Shown: positions 51,379 to 60,793, counted from the first letter of the stretch. The stretch: 64,000 nt of DNA from Pandoraea thiooxydans (GCF_001931675.1 NZ_CP014839.1:2356001-2420000), one strand, 5' to 3'. Translations and numbers: made by a program. Notes: generated from the letters alone by a model not told the origin.

Positions 51379-52236
51379 ATGAAAAAATCTTCTCCCAACA
51401 GCGCCAGCACGCCCCACCCGAACACCTCGCCCCAGCCGGCGATCGAATTCGATGCGCCCAGGATAGCGCCAGCCGGCACGCTCGCCGACCGGGTCACCGC
51501 CGTACTGCTGGAAAAAATCAAGACCGGCGAATTTCCTGCGGGTATGAGGCTGCCGCCCGAACAGGTGATCTGCGAGCATTTTGGCGTGAGCCGCACGGTC
51601 GTGCGTGAAGCGATCTCGCGGCTCAAGTCCGACGGGCTCGTCGAAGTGCGGCAAGGCAGCGGAACCGTGGTGCGGGAACCGAACCGCACTACGGCATTTC
51701 GGCTCGACATCGACACGCAGCACTCGATCGAAGCGGTGCTGCGCGTGACCGAGCTGCGCCGCGGCATTGAAGCCGAGGCTGCGGCGCTCGCCGCGCTGCG
51801 CCGCAGCCGCGCGCAGCTTGCCGCGATCCGTCGCGCACTGGGTGCGATCGATAGCGCCGTCAAGCGACAACGCGACGGCGTCGATGAAGATCTGGCGTTT
51901 CATATTGCCATCTCGCACGCCACTGGCAATCCGCTGTATCCGCCGTTGCTGGCATACCTGAGCCATTTCATTCACGCGGCGATCGGCATCACGCGCTCCA
52001 ACGAAGCGCGGCGCGAAGATTTCGCCAATGCGGTACGCGCGGAACATAACGCAATCTATGAAGCGATAGCCGCGCAGGATCCGGCAGCGGCGCGCCGCGC
52101 CGTGATCGAGCACATCGACAATGCCGGCCGGCGCATCCGCGAAGCCGACCCGGCCTTCTGGGCAGAGCTTGGCGGGGCCACCCAGCCGCTGATCGCGCCG
52201 GCGCGCCGCGCGGCGCGCAAGTCCGCAGCGCGCTGA
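51379..52236 (+). CDS. GntR/FadR-family regulator of the denD-otnK-otnC genes
   Basis: A 285-residue regulator. The winged helix-turn-helix (about residues 35-105) reads LADRVTAVLLEKIKTGEFPA, FGVSRTVVREAISRLKSDGL and VEVRQGSGTVV. An FCD ligand domain follows, with metal-binding residues in LAFHIAISHATGNP and AEHNAIYEAI. The ATG at 51379 is chosen over an upstream TTG because the upstream stretch overlaps the operator. It lies 106 bp before denD. The predicted inducer is a four-carbon sugar acid (D-erythronate or similar), by context. Confidence 0.87.
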   Translation: MKKSSPNSASTPHPNTSPQPAIEFDAPRIAPAGTLADRVTAVLLEKIKTGEFPAGMRLPPEQVICEHFGVSRTVVREAISRLKSDGLVEVRQGSGTVVREPNRTTAFRLDIDTQHSIEAVLRVTELRRGIEAEAAALAALRRSRAQLAAIRRALGAIDSAVKRQRDGVDEDLAFHIAISHATGNPLYPPLLAYLSHFIHAAIGITRSNEARREDFANAVRAEHNAIYEAIAAQDPAAARRAVIEHIDNAGRRIREADPAFWAELGGATQPLIAPARRAARKSAAR

Positions 52237-52285
52237 AACGACGGCGGCCGCCGCGTCGCAGGTTTGCCAGCGATTCGGACATAAG

Positions 52286-52302
52286 ATAAGATCATCATAC
52301 AA
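52286..52302 (-). promoter_or_regulatory. Candidate FadR-type operator before denD
   Basis: On the minus strand TTGTATGATGATCTTAT shares its first 11 bases with the site at 51337 and keeps the dyad spacing (GTATG-N5-CTTAT). It is 40-57 bp upstream of denD. Confidence 0.55.
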
Positions 52303-52342
52303 CTTGGCGAGGTGCCTCATCGCGCCTTGCATGGAGACAAAG

Positions 52343-53323
52343 ATGAACATCGTGGTCACGGGTGCGGCAGGCTTTCTCGGCAAGCGTCTGATCAAAGCGC
52401 TACTGGAACGAGGAGAGCTGCGCGGCCAGCACGGGCAGCGGCAACGCATCGAAAAAATCAGCGCGTTCGACGTGGTCCCGCTGGCCGGTATCGACGACCC
52501 CCGGGTGCAGGCCATCTCCGGCGACATCGCCGATAAGGCCGAACTCGAGCGCCTGATCGGGCCAGACATCGCAAGCGTCTTTCATCTCGCCGCGATCGTC
52601 TCGGGCCAGGCCGAGCAGGACTTCGATCTCGGCATGCGCATCAACTTCGATGCCACGCGCGCGCTGCTCGAACGCATTCGCGCACTCGGCAGCGGGGCGC
52701 GATTCGTGATGACGAGCTCGGTCGCGGTATTCGGCGGCACCTTGCCGCACACGGTCGAAGATTCGCACGTGTGGGCACCGCAAAGCTCCTACGGTACCGA
52801 GAAGGCGCTGGGCGATCTGCTGCTGGCCGATTACAGTCGACGCGGATTCGTCGACGGCCGCAGCCTGCGCATGCCGACCGTGGTGGTGCGCCCCGGCAAG
52901 CCGAATCGCGCCGCCTCGAGTTTCGCCAGCGGCATCATCCGCGAGCCGATCAACGGGGTTGAGGCGGTTTGCCCGGTCGCACCGCAAACACCGATGTGGC
53001 TGATCTCGCCCGGGTGCGCCATCGACAATCTGCTGCATGGCCATGAACTGCTCGCCGCACAACTGAGCGGCGGCCGGGTGATCAACCTGCCCGGCCTGTC
53101 GGTGACGGTTGGCGAAATGCTCGACTCGCTGCGTCGCATCGCCGGCAGCGAAGCGGCCAATCGGGTGCGCTTCGAGCCCGACCCGGCCATCGAGCGTATC
53201 GTCAACTCGTGGCCGGGCAACTTCTCGGCCGACTACGCGCGTGCGCTCGGCTTCGTGGCCGATACGAGCTTCGACGACGTGGTGCGCGCGTTCATTCGGG
53301 ACAACGCCGGCGCCGCCCTGTGA
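52343..53323 (+). CDS. denD: D-erythronate dehydrogenase
   Basis: A 326-residue NAD-dependent SDR-extended enzyme. The Rossmann motif VTGAAGFLGKRLIKALL is at the N-terminus, the catalytic YGTEK near residue 150, and MPTVVVRPGKPNRAASSF is typical of DenD. It oxidises D-erythronate at C2 to 2-oxo-tetronate, the first step before OtnI/OtnK/OtnC. GGAGA lies six bases before the ATG at 52343. It starts the catabolic operon and is followed by otnK after 26 bp. Confidence 0.87.
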   Translation: MNIVVTGAAGFLGKRLIKALLERGELRGQHGQRQRIEKISAFDVVPLAGIDDPRVQAISGDIADKAELERLIGPDIASVFHLAAIVSGQAEQDFDLGMRINFDATRALLERIRALGSGARFVMTSSVAVFGGTLPHTVEDSHVWAPQSSYGTEKALGDLLLADYSRRGFVDGRSLRMPTVVVRPGKPNRAASSFASGIIREPINGVEAVCPVAPQTPMWLISPGCAIDNLLHGHELLAAQLSGGRVINLPGLSVTVGEMLDSLRRIAGSEAANRVRFEPDPAIERIVNSWPGNFSADYARALGFVADTSFDDVVRAFIRDNAGAAL

Positions 53324-53349
53324 CTCCTCTTGCCTCGTGTAATGCGACC

Positions 53350-54648
53350 ATGACGACCTCCTCCGCACTGCTGGGCTGCATCGCCGACGATTTCACCGGG
53401 GCAACCGATCTGGCCAATATGCTGGTGCGCGGCGGCATGCGGACCGTTCAGACCATCGGCGTGCCGGCCGGGCCGCTGGCGGCCGAAGCCGAAGCCGTGG
53501 TGGTCGCGCTCAAGACCCGCACCGCGCCGCGTGCCCAGGCAGTGGCCGAATCATTGGCCGCGCTGGCGTGGCTGCGCTCGCTCGGCTGCCGGCAGTTCTA
53601 TTTCAAATACTGCTCGACCTTCGATTCGACCGACGAGGGCAACATCGGCCCGGTCGCCGAAGCGTTGATGGCCGCGCTCGACGCGCCATTCGCGATCGCC
53701 TGCCCGGCATTTCCGGAGAATGGACGCACGGTCTATCGGGGACATCTGTTCGTCGGTGATGTGCAGCTCAACGAATCGGGCATGCAGAACCACCCGCTCA
53801 CGCCCATGACCGATGCCAATCTGGTGCGCGTGCTGCAACGGCAAACCGCCGCCAAAGTCGGGCTGCTGCGCTACGACGCGATCCAGCGTGGCGTCGAAGC
53901 GGTGCACGCCAGGCGCGCGTCGCTCATGGCCGACGGCGTGCGCCTGGCCATCGCCGATGCGATCTCCGACAGCGATTTATATACGCTGGGCGCCGCATGC
54001 GCGGACGATATATTGCTCACCGGCGGCTCCGGCCTCGCACTCGGCTTGCCGGGCAATTTCTCGCGCGCCGGGCTGTTGCCAATGGCCGACCAAGCGCGGC
54101 GCCTGCCCACCGTCGGGCTGCCATCGGCCGTGCTGTGCGGCAGTTGCTCGCGCGCGACGCAAGCCCAGGTGGCCCATTGGATCGGCCTCGGCAGGCCAGC
54201 ATGTCGGATCGATCCGTTCGCGCTGGCGCATGGCCAGCCGGTCGCCGACGACGCAGTGGCATTTGCGCAGCGCCATCTCGACAGCGGGCCGGTCCTCATC
54301 TACACCACGGGTTCGCCGCAAGAGGTCGACGCGGTGCAACGCCAGCTCGGCGCGGCGGCGTCAGGCGAGCTCGTCGAACAGGCACTGGCCGGCATTGCCA
54401 GGCGGCTCTTCGAGATCGGCGTGCGGCGCTTCGTCGTTGCCGGCGGCGAGACCTCCGGCGCAGTCGTCAATGCGCTCGGCGTGCACGCATTGCAGATCGG
54501 GCCACAGATCGACCCTGGCGTGCCGTGGACGGTATCGCTCGGCGCCGAGCCGCTCGCGCTTGCCTTGAAGTCCGGCAATTTCGGCACCGAAGATTTTTTC
54601 AGCAAAGCCCTGGCATCGTTCGATACACACCCGGAGACCGCCCAATGA
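53350..54648 (+). CDS. otnK: 3-oxo-tetronate kinase
   Basis: A 432-residue kinase of the four-carbon acid sugar kinase family (formerly DUF1537). The N-terminal substrate domain starts LGCIADDFTGATDLANMLV and contains FYFKYCSTFDSTDEGNIGP. The C-terminal nucleotide-binding domain has VVAGGETSGAVVNALG. It phosphorylates 3-oxo-tetronate at C4. The ATG at 53350 agrees with the family start. It overlaps otnC by 4 bp (ATGA). Confidence 0.9.
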   Translation: MTTSSALLGCIADDFTGATDLANMLVRGGMRTVQTIGVPAGPLAAEAEAVVVALKTRTAPRAQAVAESLAALAWLRSLGCRQFYFKYCSTFDSTDEGNIGPVAEALMAALDAPFAIACPAFPENGRTVYRGHLFVGDVQLNESGMQNHPLTPMTDANLVRVLQRQTAAKVGLLRYDAIQRGVEAVHARRASLMADGVRLAIADAISDSDLYTLGAACADDILLTGGSGLALGLPGNFSRAGLLPMADQARRLPTVGLPSAVLCGSCSRATQAQVAHWIGLGRPACRIDPFALAHGQPVADDAVAFAQRHLDSGPVLIYTTGSPQEVDAVQRQLGAAASGELVEQALAGIARRLFEIGVRRFVVAGGETSGAVVNALGVHALQIGPQIDPGVPWTVSLGAEPLALALKSGNFGTEDFFSKALASFDTHPETAQ

Positions 54649-55304
54649 GCACCTCCGTCTCGGCGCGCACCGAAGAAAACCGTGTACGCGAGGAAATCGC
54701 GCGGATCGGCGCAGACCTGTATGGGCGCCGCTATACGGTCGGCTCGGCGGGCAATATCAGTGCCCGGCTCGACGACGGTTGGCTGATCACGCCGACCGAC
54801 GCATGCCTGGGCCATCTCGATCCGGCGAAAATCGCCAAAGTGGATCGCGACGGGCGCCGGGTGAGCGGCGATGCACCATCGAAAACGCTCGCGCTGCATC
54901 GCGCCGTCTACGACAGCAGCCCAGCAGTCCATGGTGTCGTCCATACGCACTCGACACACCTGGTTGCGCTCACACTGGCTGGCGTATGGCAGACCGACGA
55001 CGTGCTGCCGCCAATCACGCCATACCAGGTCATGAAAGTCGGGCATATCCCATTGATTCCGTACTGTCGACCGGGCGATCCGCGCGTGGCCGAACGCGTG
55101 CGCTCGCTGGCGGGCCAAGTGCGCGGGGTGCTGCTCGAGCGGCTCGGACCGGTTGTGTGGGGCCAGAGTGTTTCGGCCGCGGCGTGGGCGCTCGAAGAGC
55201 TCGAGGAGACTGCACGGCTGTGGCTGATGACGACACCGCGCCCCACCCCGCTGAGCGACGAACAGCTTGACGAGTTGCGTGCGACTTTCGGCGCACGCTG
55301 GTGA
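54645..55304 (+). CDS. otnC: 3-oxo-tetronate 4-phosphate decarboxylase
   Basis: A 219-residue class II aldolase-fold enzyme. The motifs YTVGSAGNISARL and VHTHSTHLVAL carry the phosphate loop and the zinc His pair; the last zinc His expected in this family is less clear (GQSVSAAAWALEE). It decarboxylates 3-oxo-tetronate 4-phosphate to dihydroxyacetone phosphate. It overlaps otnK by 4 bp. The isomerase OtnI, normally needed to link DenD and OtnK, is not in the window. Confidence 0.87.
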   Translation: MSTSVSARTEENRVREEIARIGADLYGRRYTVGSAGNISARLDDGWLITPTDACLGHLDPAKIAKVDRDGRRVSGDAPSKTLALHRAVYDSSPAVHGVVHTHSTHLVALTLAGVWQTDDVLPPITPYQVMKVGHIPLIPYCRPGDPRVAERVRSLAGQVRGVLLERLGPVVWGQSVSAAAWALEELEETARLWLMTTPRPTPLSDEQLDELRATFGARW

Positions 55305-55400
55305 CGCCACAGGACGTATACCGACTGACGATGCCGCTCTCTCAGCATTGACACTGCGTCGGCGACCAGATGCACGTCACAATCGACTCGACAATATCTC

Positions 55401-56801
55401 TCAATTCGAGATTTCCTCCAGCGCCATACCCTTCGTCTCTACCCCCATCGCCAATACGGCAATCGCGGCAACCGCAAAGGACGCAGCGCCCAGTGTGAAC
55501 ACGCCTCCTTGCCCGGTGACCGGCAACAAGACGCCGACAACATACGGCCCAATCAATGATCCCAAGCGGCCCACTGACGAAGCAAATCCAGCCCCCGTGG
55601 CCCGTGCTCTGGTCGGATACAACTCCGGGGTATAGGCGTAAAGTACGGACCACATGCCGAAGAAAAAGAATTGCATGCAAAGACCGGTCACGACGAGTTG
55701 CTCGACAGGAGCATGCGTTGCAGCCGCCTGCCCATAAAGGTAGGCGAATACCGCGCTTCCCGTTAGCGCCAACACACAGGTGGCTTTGCGCCCCCAGGCT
55801 TCCAGCAGCCACGCAGAGAAGAGAAAGCCAGGAATGCCCGCAAGTGAAATCACTATGGTATAGAACACCGATTTTGTGACGGCGTAACCTGCCTGTTGCA
55901 GCAAGGCACCCAACCAAGTGGTCAAGCCATAGTAGCCGAGCAGCGCGAAAAACCACAGTGCCCACAGCATCACCGTGCGCATGCGATAACCATTGGTCCA
56001 CAATTGCGAGAACGCCGCCCGCCGCCCATCGGGGCGCGCACTGGATATCGTCCTGCCATACGGATTTGCTTCGACGTCCGGCAAGGCGCCGCCTCCCATG
56101 GCGGACTTCACACGCGCCTCGATATGCGCCACGATAGCATCCGCCTCAACGAGCTTGCCCGTATCCTCCAACCACCGCGGCGACTCCGGCACGTAACGCC
56201 GCACGATGAAGACAAACACTGCTGGAACCGCCAGCGCCACAAAAATGCCTCGCCATCCAACGAGCGGCAGCAAGAAATAAGCCGCGATGCCTGCAACGAT
56301 AAATCCGATCGGCCAGAAGCCCTCGAGCATGGCGATATAGCGTCCACGATTTTTCGCTGGCACGATCTCCGAGATCATCGACTGCCCGATCGGAAACTCC
56401 ATCCCCATGCCGAACCCCAGCAGCACCCGGAATACCACCAGCATCGTTACGCCATGAGACAGACCGCACATCAGACTGCCCACGCCCCAGAAGATCATGC
56501 TGATTTGGAATACTGGCTTGCGACCGAACTTGTCGGCCAACATACCCGCCGTGGCGGCCCCTAGGAACATACCGACGAAGCTCGCGCTCGCGACCATGCC
56601 TGCCTGCGCGGCGCTCAAGCCGAACTCGGTCTTGATCGAGCCGAGCACGAAGGTCATGATGCCCAGGTCCATCGAATCGAAAAACCACGCTGTAGCGATA
56701 ATGAAAAATATGAATCGTTGATACCGAGTCAGCGGCAATCGCTCGAGGCGAGCCGCTACCCCGTGACGCACATCCAGTGCGCTGTGGGTGTGCATATCCA
56801 T
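55401..56801 (-). CDS. MFS transporter, sugar/organic acid:proton symporter type
   Basis: A 466-residue membrane transporter with 12 predicted helices. Motif A reads GMLADKFGRKPVFQIS, the loop after helix 6 carries YVPESPRWLED, and DSMDLGIMTFVLG in helix 1 has the acidic residue typical of aromatic or organic acid:H+ symporters. It is convergent with otnC and lies upstream of nothing in its own direction. It may serve the otn pathway or, more likely by strand and spacing, the hydroxylase/dehydrogenase cluster. The substrate is unknown. Confidence 0.83.
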   Translation of the reverse strand: MDMHTHSALDVRHGVAARLERLPLTRYQRFIFFIIATAWFFDSMDLGIMTFVLGSIKTEFGLSAAQAGMVASASFVGMFLGAATAGMLADKFGRKPVFQISMIFWGVGSLMCGLSHGVTMLVVFRVLLGFGMGMEFPIGQSMISEIVPAKNRGRYIAMLEGFWPIGFIVAGIAAYFLLPLVGWRGIFVALAVPAVFVFIVRRYVPESPRWLEDTGKLVEADAIVAHIEARVKSAMGGGALPDVEANPYGRTISSARPDGRRAAFSQLWTNGYRMRTVMLWALWFFALLGYYGLTTWLGALLQQAGYAVTKSVFYTIVISLAGIPGFLFSAWLLEAWGRKATCVLALTGSAVFAYLYGQAAATHAPVEQLVVTGLCMQFFFFGMWSVLYAYTPELYPTRARATGAGFASSVGRLGSLIGPYVVGVLLPVTGQGGVFTLGAASFAVAAIAVLAMGVETKGMALEEISN

Positions 56802-56937
56802 AGTTGTCTCCTGTCGTTATGTTGATGCACGCCGATCTGTTGTCGCGTGCCATCGAGCGCGACTCGAATCACGCGCTATCGATGTTGGGGTTTTATATCC
56901 GACCACGCCCGTGCCAGCGCATCGAACGAGAGGTGCA

Positions 56938-57747
56938 TTAGGGGGCGGTCATGACGCGCGCCTCTTCGGGTGTCAGTTCGGGGCCGTCCAGCGTGACGCG
57001 TGAATGGTCGACGCGGAATTTGGCAATCACCGGCTTCAGCTCTTCCTTGACATATTTCTCGCTGTAGCCGTTGAACAGATGGCCGAGCAGGCCGCGCCGC
57101 AGATCGCTGCTGCCCATCAGCCAGTCCGTAATGGGAAAGGTGAGATTCATGTTGTATTTCATCATAATTCCCATGTTGTGGTGAGCCGTATGATGGCGGC
57201 GAATCGTGTTGATGAAGGGCATGTTGCGGACGAACCAGTTGTCATGAACGTGGCAGCAGTAGTGAAACGTTTCATAAACAAGGTATTGCGCCACCATCGT
57301 CAAAAACACGATGTAGCCGGCATTGAGATCGATCAGCTTGGCGGCAACGAACCCAAGTGAAAGGCCACCAACACCCAGCGTGATCAGCACGCGCCACGGA
57401 AAGAAAACAATGCGGAATTCCCGCGTCGAATCGATGGTCGGTTCGTTGTCTGTGAAGTACTGATGATGTTGACGTGTATGGCGCTCGTAGATTGCCCGCA
57501 AAGCGAACACATCGATACGCCGATGCATCACATAACGATGCATTGCCCATTCAATAAAATTTCCCGCCAGGAACACTGGTATCACGAGTAGCCACTCCCA
57601 ACCAGCATCCTGTAAATTTTTCAAGCAGTAAGTTACTGCGGCAATTCCCGACACATACATCACGGCGATGTGAAGCAGACCGTTATATAGCGGGCCTATA
57701 TCAGCCTTGTATTGCTCCCGGAATTTGCGTTGCCGCTCAGTCATCAT
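56938..57747 (-). CDS. Fatty acid hydroxylase/sterol desaturase-family protein
   Basis: A 269-residue di-iron membrane enzyme with four or more helices. The histidine boxes are HRYVMH (near 70), HTRQHH (near 90), HYCCH (about 165) and RRHHTAHH (about 190). The family hydroxylates or desaturates lipid-like or other hydrophobic substrates. Tandem ATG codons at 57747 and 57744 both fit. Its promoter contains the palindrome ACTAATATATTAGT, shared with the alpha/beta hydrolase gene, so both are probably under the GntR regulator between them. Confidence 0.82.
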   Translation of the reverse strand: MMTERQRKFREQYKADIGPLYNGLLHIAVMYVSGIAAVTYCLKNLQDAGWEWLLVIPVFLAGNFIEWAMHRYVMHRRIDVFALRAIYERHTRQHHQYFTDNEPTIDSTREFRIVFFPWRVLITLGVGGLSLGFVAAKLIDLNAGYIVFLTMVAQYLVYETFHYCCHVHDNWFVRNMPFINTIRRHHTAHHNMGIMMKYNMNLTFPITDWLMGSSDLRRGLLGHLFNGYSEKYVKEELKPVIAKFRVDHSRVTLDGPELTPEEARVMTAP

Positions 57748-57779
57748 GGTGCGTCCCTTTCCTCTTCGCGTGATAGATG

Positions 57780-57793
57780 ACTAATATATTAGT
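57780..57793. promoter_or_regulatory. Palindromic operator before the hydroxylase gene
   Basis: ACTAATATATTAGT is a perfect 14-bp palindrome 33 bp upstream of the hydroxylase start. A copy with one changed base is at 58805-58818, before the alpha/beta hydrolase gene. Confidence 0.65.
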
Positions 57794-57960
57794 TGCATGC
57801 ATCACAAAGTCAAGCGCAACGACGCCTTCCAGCACCAATCTCAGGCTGGGATTTACCCTAAGGGGCCGTTACAGGCGACAGATATGGAAAGCAGCGGAGG
57901 CAGGAAGAACAGCGAGGAGAAAGCGACATGCCCAACAGCGGGAGGGCATGTCCGAGGAAC

Positions 57961-58698
57961 TCAAGTGAGCAGTGAGGCTTTGGTAAAAGTTTCGATGTTA
58001 TCAATGAGACGGTCGAGCGCCTTGCCCGCCGCATCCTCGTTACCGTCGGCGATGGCCTTGGCCACTGCGGCATGCAAGCGGGCCATTTCGGGCAGGTCGG
58101 CGGCTTGCTTGTAGTGAAAGTACCAAAAACGGCGCGATAGGCCGTGCATCAACCGCATCGCCCCCTCGGCGAATTCGTTGCGAGCCGCCAACAGGCAAAG
58201 CTCATTGAATTCACGGTCCGCATGCATAAAACTCACATCATCGTTGTCTTTGGCTACTGCGGAAAACGCCTTCGCTAAGCGAGAAAATTCAACTCGCTCC
58301 TCGGCGCTGGCACTGCGGGCTGCGCTGCGGCAAATCAGTCGCTCGACTTCACGCCGGGTCGTCAGTAGCTTTAGTTGTTTCTTGATGTTGATTTCGGGCA
58401 CCAACAGCCCGCGTTGCGGCAATACGAGAATTAAGTGTTCACGAGCCAAACGTTGAATCGCCTCACGAATCGGCGTACGCCCAATACCCGTCATTTCGCT
58501 GAGGGTCAATTCCGAGATTGCAGTCCCTGGCGGAATTTTCAGGGTAACGATCGCCTCCTCGATTTGCGCATAGGCTTGTTCGGTCAACGTCAAGCCTGAC
58601 GCCTTGTGGCCGGGTTTTCTCTCTACAGGCGCATGTAATTCCGCCGCCACCTTGACCGACTCGGCAGTGCGTTTTCTTTTAGGTGCAATAACAGACAT
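57961..58698 (-). CDS. GntR-family regulator (FCD type)
   Basis: A 245-residue regulator. The winged helix-turn-helix is at about residues 35-100 (LTEQAYAQIEEAIVTLKIPP, MTGIGRTPIREAIQRLAREH), followed by an FCD domain (MHADREFNELCLLAARNEF, ARLHAAVAKAIADGNEDAA). The ATG at 58698 is used; the frame is open 25 codons upstream, but that stretch lacks conserved features. It sits between the hydroxylase gene (same strand) and the divergent hydrolase-dehydrogenase pair. The shared palindrome in both target promoters makes it the likely repressor. Confidence 0.86.
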   Translation of the reverse strand: MSVIAPKRKRTAESVKVAAELHAPVERKPGHKASGLTLTEQAYAQIEEAIVTLKIPPGTAISELTLSEMTGIGRTPIREAIQRLAREHLILVLPQRGLLVPEINIKKQLKLLTTRREVERLICRSAARSASAEERVEFSRLAKAFSAVAKDNDDVSFMHADREFNELCLLAARNEFAEGAMRLMHGLSRRFWYFHYKQAADLPEMARLHAAVAKAIADGNEDAAGKALDRLIDNIETFTKASLLT

Positions 58699-58804
58699 AT
58701 AAGGAATACCGCGGGTTGATATGCAAGCGATATGCCAATTGTATCGCCCGAATGCCGGAGCGGTGTGTGTCATTTGTTTTTCAGTAACAATCTGCTATTA
58801 TCCA

Positions 58805-58818
58805 ACTAATATATTACT
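58805..58818. promoter_or_regulatory. Palindromic operator before the hydrolase-dehydrogenase pair
   Basis: ACTAATATATTACT differs by one base from the palindrome at 57780-57793. It ends 14 bp before the alpha/beta hydrolase ATG and would overlap the ribosome or core promoter region, consistent with repression. Confidence 0.62.
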
Positions 58819-58832
58819 GAAATGCAATACAA

Positions 58833-59558
58833 ATGGACATCTTCTGTGAAGGCCACGGACCGGCGACCGTTGTCGCTGTGCACGGTATTCAGGGCACCCG
58901 CGCCTCTTGGCTCCCGGTGGCTCGTATGCTGGCGAACGAGGCGACATTCGTGCTGCCGAACTTGCGTGGACGGGGCAATGCCGGGCGCGGGAGCGGGCCA
59001 AGCGACTATCGCTTGACCAATTTAGCCGCAGATTTGCACGACACCATTACCCATGCGGTCGACCGTGAACCATACTACCTCGCCGGATGGAGCCTGGGTG
59101 TCTCCGTCGCGCTCGAATACCTCGGGAGGCATGCAAATGCGCAGCAGCCGAGCGGCCTGATCTTGCTGTCCGGCAGCCCGGCGCTATGCAAAACGCGTTG
59201 GTTCGCCGCGCACCAAAGCCAGGCTCTGCGTGACGAGGTGGCCGAGCGCAGATACCGCCTCGGCCTTGTCGAAGCCGCCGACGATGACGCCGCAGCTTGG
59301 ACCTGGCAAGCAGTCGCCGACACATGCCAACTCGATTTGTTGCCGCACCTTAGCGTGCCGACTCAAGTCATCCACGGCGCCGACGACGAGGATTGCCCCA
59401 GCCTGCATGCCAAGTGGATCGTACAAGGCATGCCGAGAGCATCCCTGAAACAGTTCGATGGCGTCGGACACACTTTGCTATCCGACGCCACGGCCGACGT
59501 TGCGGCCGAAATACTTGACTTCATCGCGCATATTGAACGCGCTCGCAAATCGCCATGA
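58833..59558 (+). CDS. Alpha/beta hydrolase
   Basis: A 241-residue serine hydrolase. The oxyanion motif is VVAVHGIQGT, the nucleophile Ser is in LAGWSLGVSVAL (GWSLG, near residue 88), the acid in VIHGADDEDCP and the His in FDGVGHTLLS. It overlaps the dehydrogenase gene by 4 bp (ATGA), so the two are co-translated. An ester or lactone hydrolysis step in the same pathway as the iron-dependent dehydrogenase is the simplest reading. Confidence 0.83.
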   Translation: MDIFCEGHGPATVVAVHGIQGTRASWLPVARMLANEATFVLPNLRGRGNAGRGSGPSDYRLTNLAADLHDTITHAVDREPYYLAGWSLGVSVALEYLGRHANAQQPSGLILLSGSPALCKTRWFAAHQSQALRDEVAERRYRLGLVEAADDDAAAWTWQAVADTCQLDLLPHLSVPTQVIHGADDEDCPSLHAKWIVQGMPRASLKQFDGVGHTLLSDATADVAAEILDFIAHIERARKSP

Positions 59559-60793
59559 ACCCTTCCGACCTGATTCATTTCTGCCCGCCCAGCCGCTTGC
59601 TCATCGAGGCCGGCGCCAGAGCTCGCTTGCCCACCCTGCTCCACCATCTGGGTTATCGTTGCGGGGTGTTGGTGACTGACGAATTCTTTGCGCGACAAAC
59701 GTCATGGGTTACTGAGTATGTCGAAGCGGCCGCCGCCTATGGCATCGATACGCTGGTTTATGCGGGGGGCTTGCCGGATCCGACCACAGCATTGTGCGAC
59801 GAAGCCACCCGGCGCCTCCGTGCGCAACTGGACAATCGCGTCCTCGACCATGTGATTGCACTAGGAGGAGGTAGCAACATTGATCTGGCCAAAGCATTAT
59901 GTTTGACCCTGGTGAGCGGCCAACCGGTTCGCGAATTCGTGGACGGCATTCCTGCTGGACTGCACCCCTTGCCGCTCGTCGCCATGCCCACCACCGCCGG
60001 CACCGGCTCGGAAGCGACACCAGGTGCCATTCTGGTCGATCCGGACAATGCCACGAAAGTGGCGGTAATGGATAACCGCTTGCGACCAATCATCGCGCTG
60101 ATCGACCCCGAACTAACCTATACCTGTCCGCCGCGCGTCACAGCAGATGCTGGCGTCGATGCCCTGACCCACGCGGTAGAGTCCTTTCTGACGCTTGATT
60201 CTTCGCAGTTCGATCGCGCGGGCCATGCCGATCCCGGTTACAGTGGCCGCTCATCGCTGACCATGCTCTTCGCGCGCGAAGCGATCAGTCTGTGCGCCCG
60301 CTTTCTCGAACGCGCCTATCGAGACGGCAGCGATATCGAGGCGCGCCACGGCATGGCATATGCCAGTATCTACGCAGCACTGTCCTATGGCAGTGCTGGC
60401 TTGAACGCCGTACACGGCATCGCCTACGCCGTCGCCGGCCTGACACATCAGTCACACGGCAGTACCAACGCAGTGATGCTCCCATACGTGCTTGATGAGC
60501 TACACGGCGTCAGGCAACGCGAATTGGCGGAAATTGCCCGTTTGTTTGGCGTTAACGCACCATCGCCAGTTGAGGCGGCAGTCCGCTTACCCGCCACGAT
60601 TCGCGAGTTGATCAGCCGCCTGGGTATTCCGATAACGCTGCAAGGTTTTGGCGTATCCCGCTCACAACTGCTCCGATTAACCGTCGACGGCCTAGCCGTG
60701 ACCCGGCTAGCCAAGGCGTTTCCAGTGCTGGATGCTGCGTCGGCTTATGCCTCGATCGTGAACAATGCGTGGACCGGTACGCTACGGGGTTAA
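59555..60793 (+). CDS. Iron-containing alcohol dehydrogenase
   Basis: A 412-residue group III dehydrogenase. The cofactor motif GGGSNIDLAKA is near residue 105, followed by AMPTTAGTGSE. The metal ligands are expected in DAGVDALTHAVES (Asp and His), HGIAYAVAGLTHQSHG and its final His. The nearest families are maleylacetate reductase-like and 1,3-propanediol dehydrogenase-like enzymes. It is coupled to the alpha/beta hydrolase gene. The substrate, probably an alcohol or hydroxy acid released by the hydrolase, is unknown. Confidence 0.86.
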   Translation: MNPSDLIHFCPPSRLLIEAGARARLPTLLHHLGYRCGVLVTDEFFARQTSWVTEYVEAAAAYGIDTLVYAGGLPDPTTALCDEATRRLRAQLDNRVLDHVIALGGGSNIDLAKALCLTLVSGQPVREFVDGIPAGLHPLPLVAMPTTAGTGSEATPGAILVDPDNATKVAVMDNRLRPIIALIDPELTYTCPPRVTADAGVDALTHAVESFLTLDSSQFDRAGHADPGYSGRSSLTMLFAREAISLCARFLERAYRDGSDIEARHGMAYASIYAALSYGSAGLNAVHGIAYAVAGLTHQSHGSTNAVMLPYVLDELHGVRQRELAEIARLFGVNAPSPVEAAVRLPATIRELISRLGIPITLQGFGVSRSQLLRLTVDGLAVTRLAKAFPVLDAASAYASIVNNAWTGTLRG

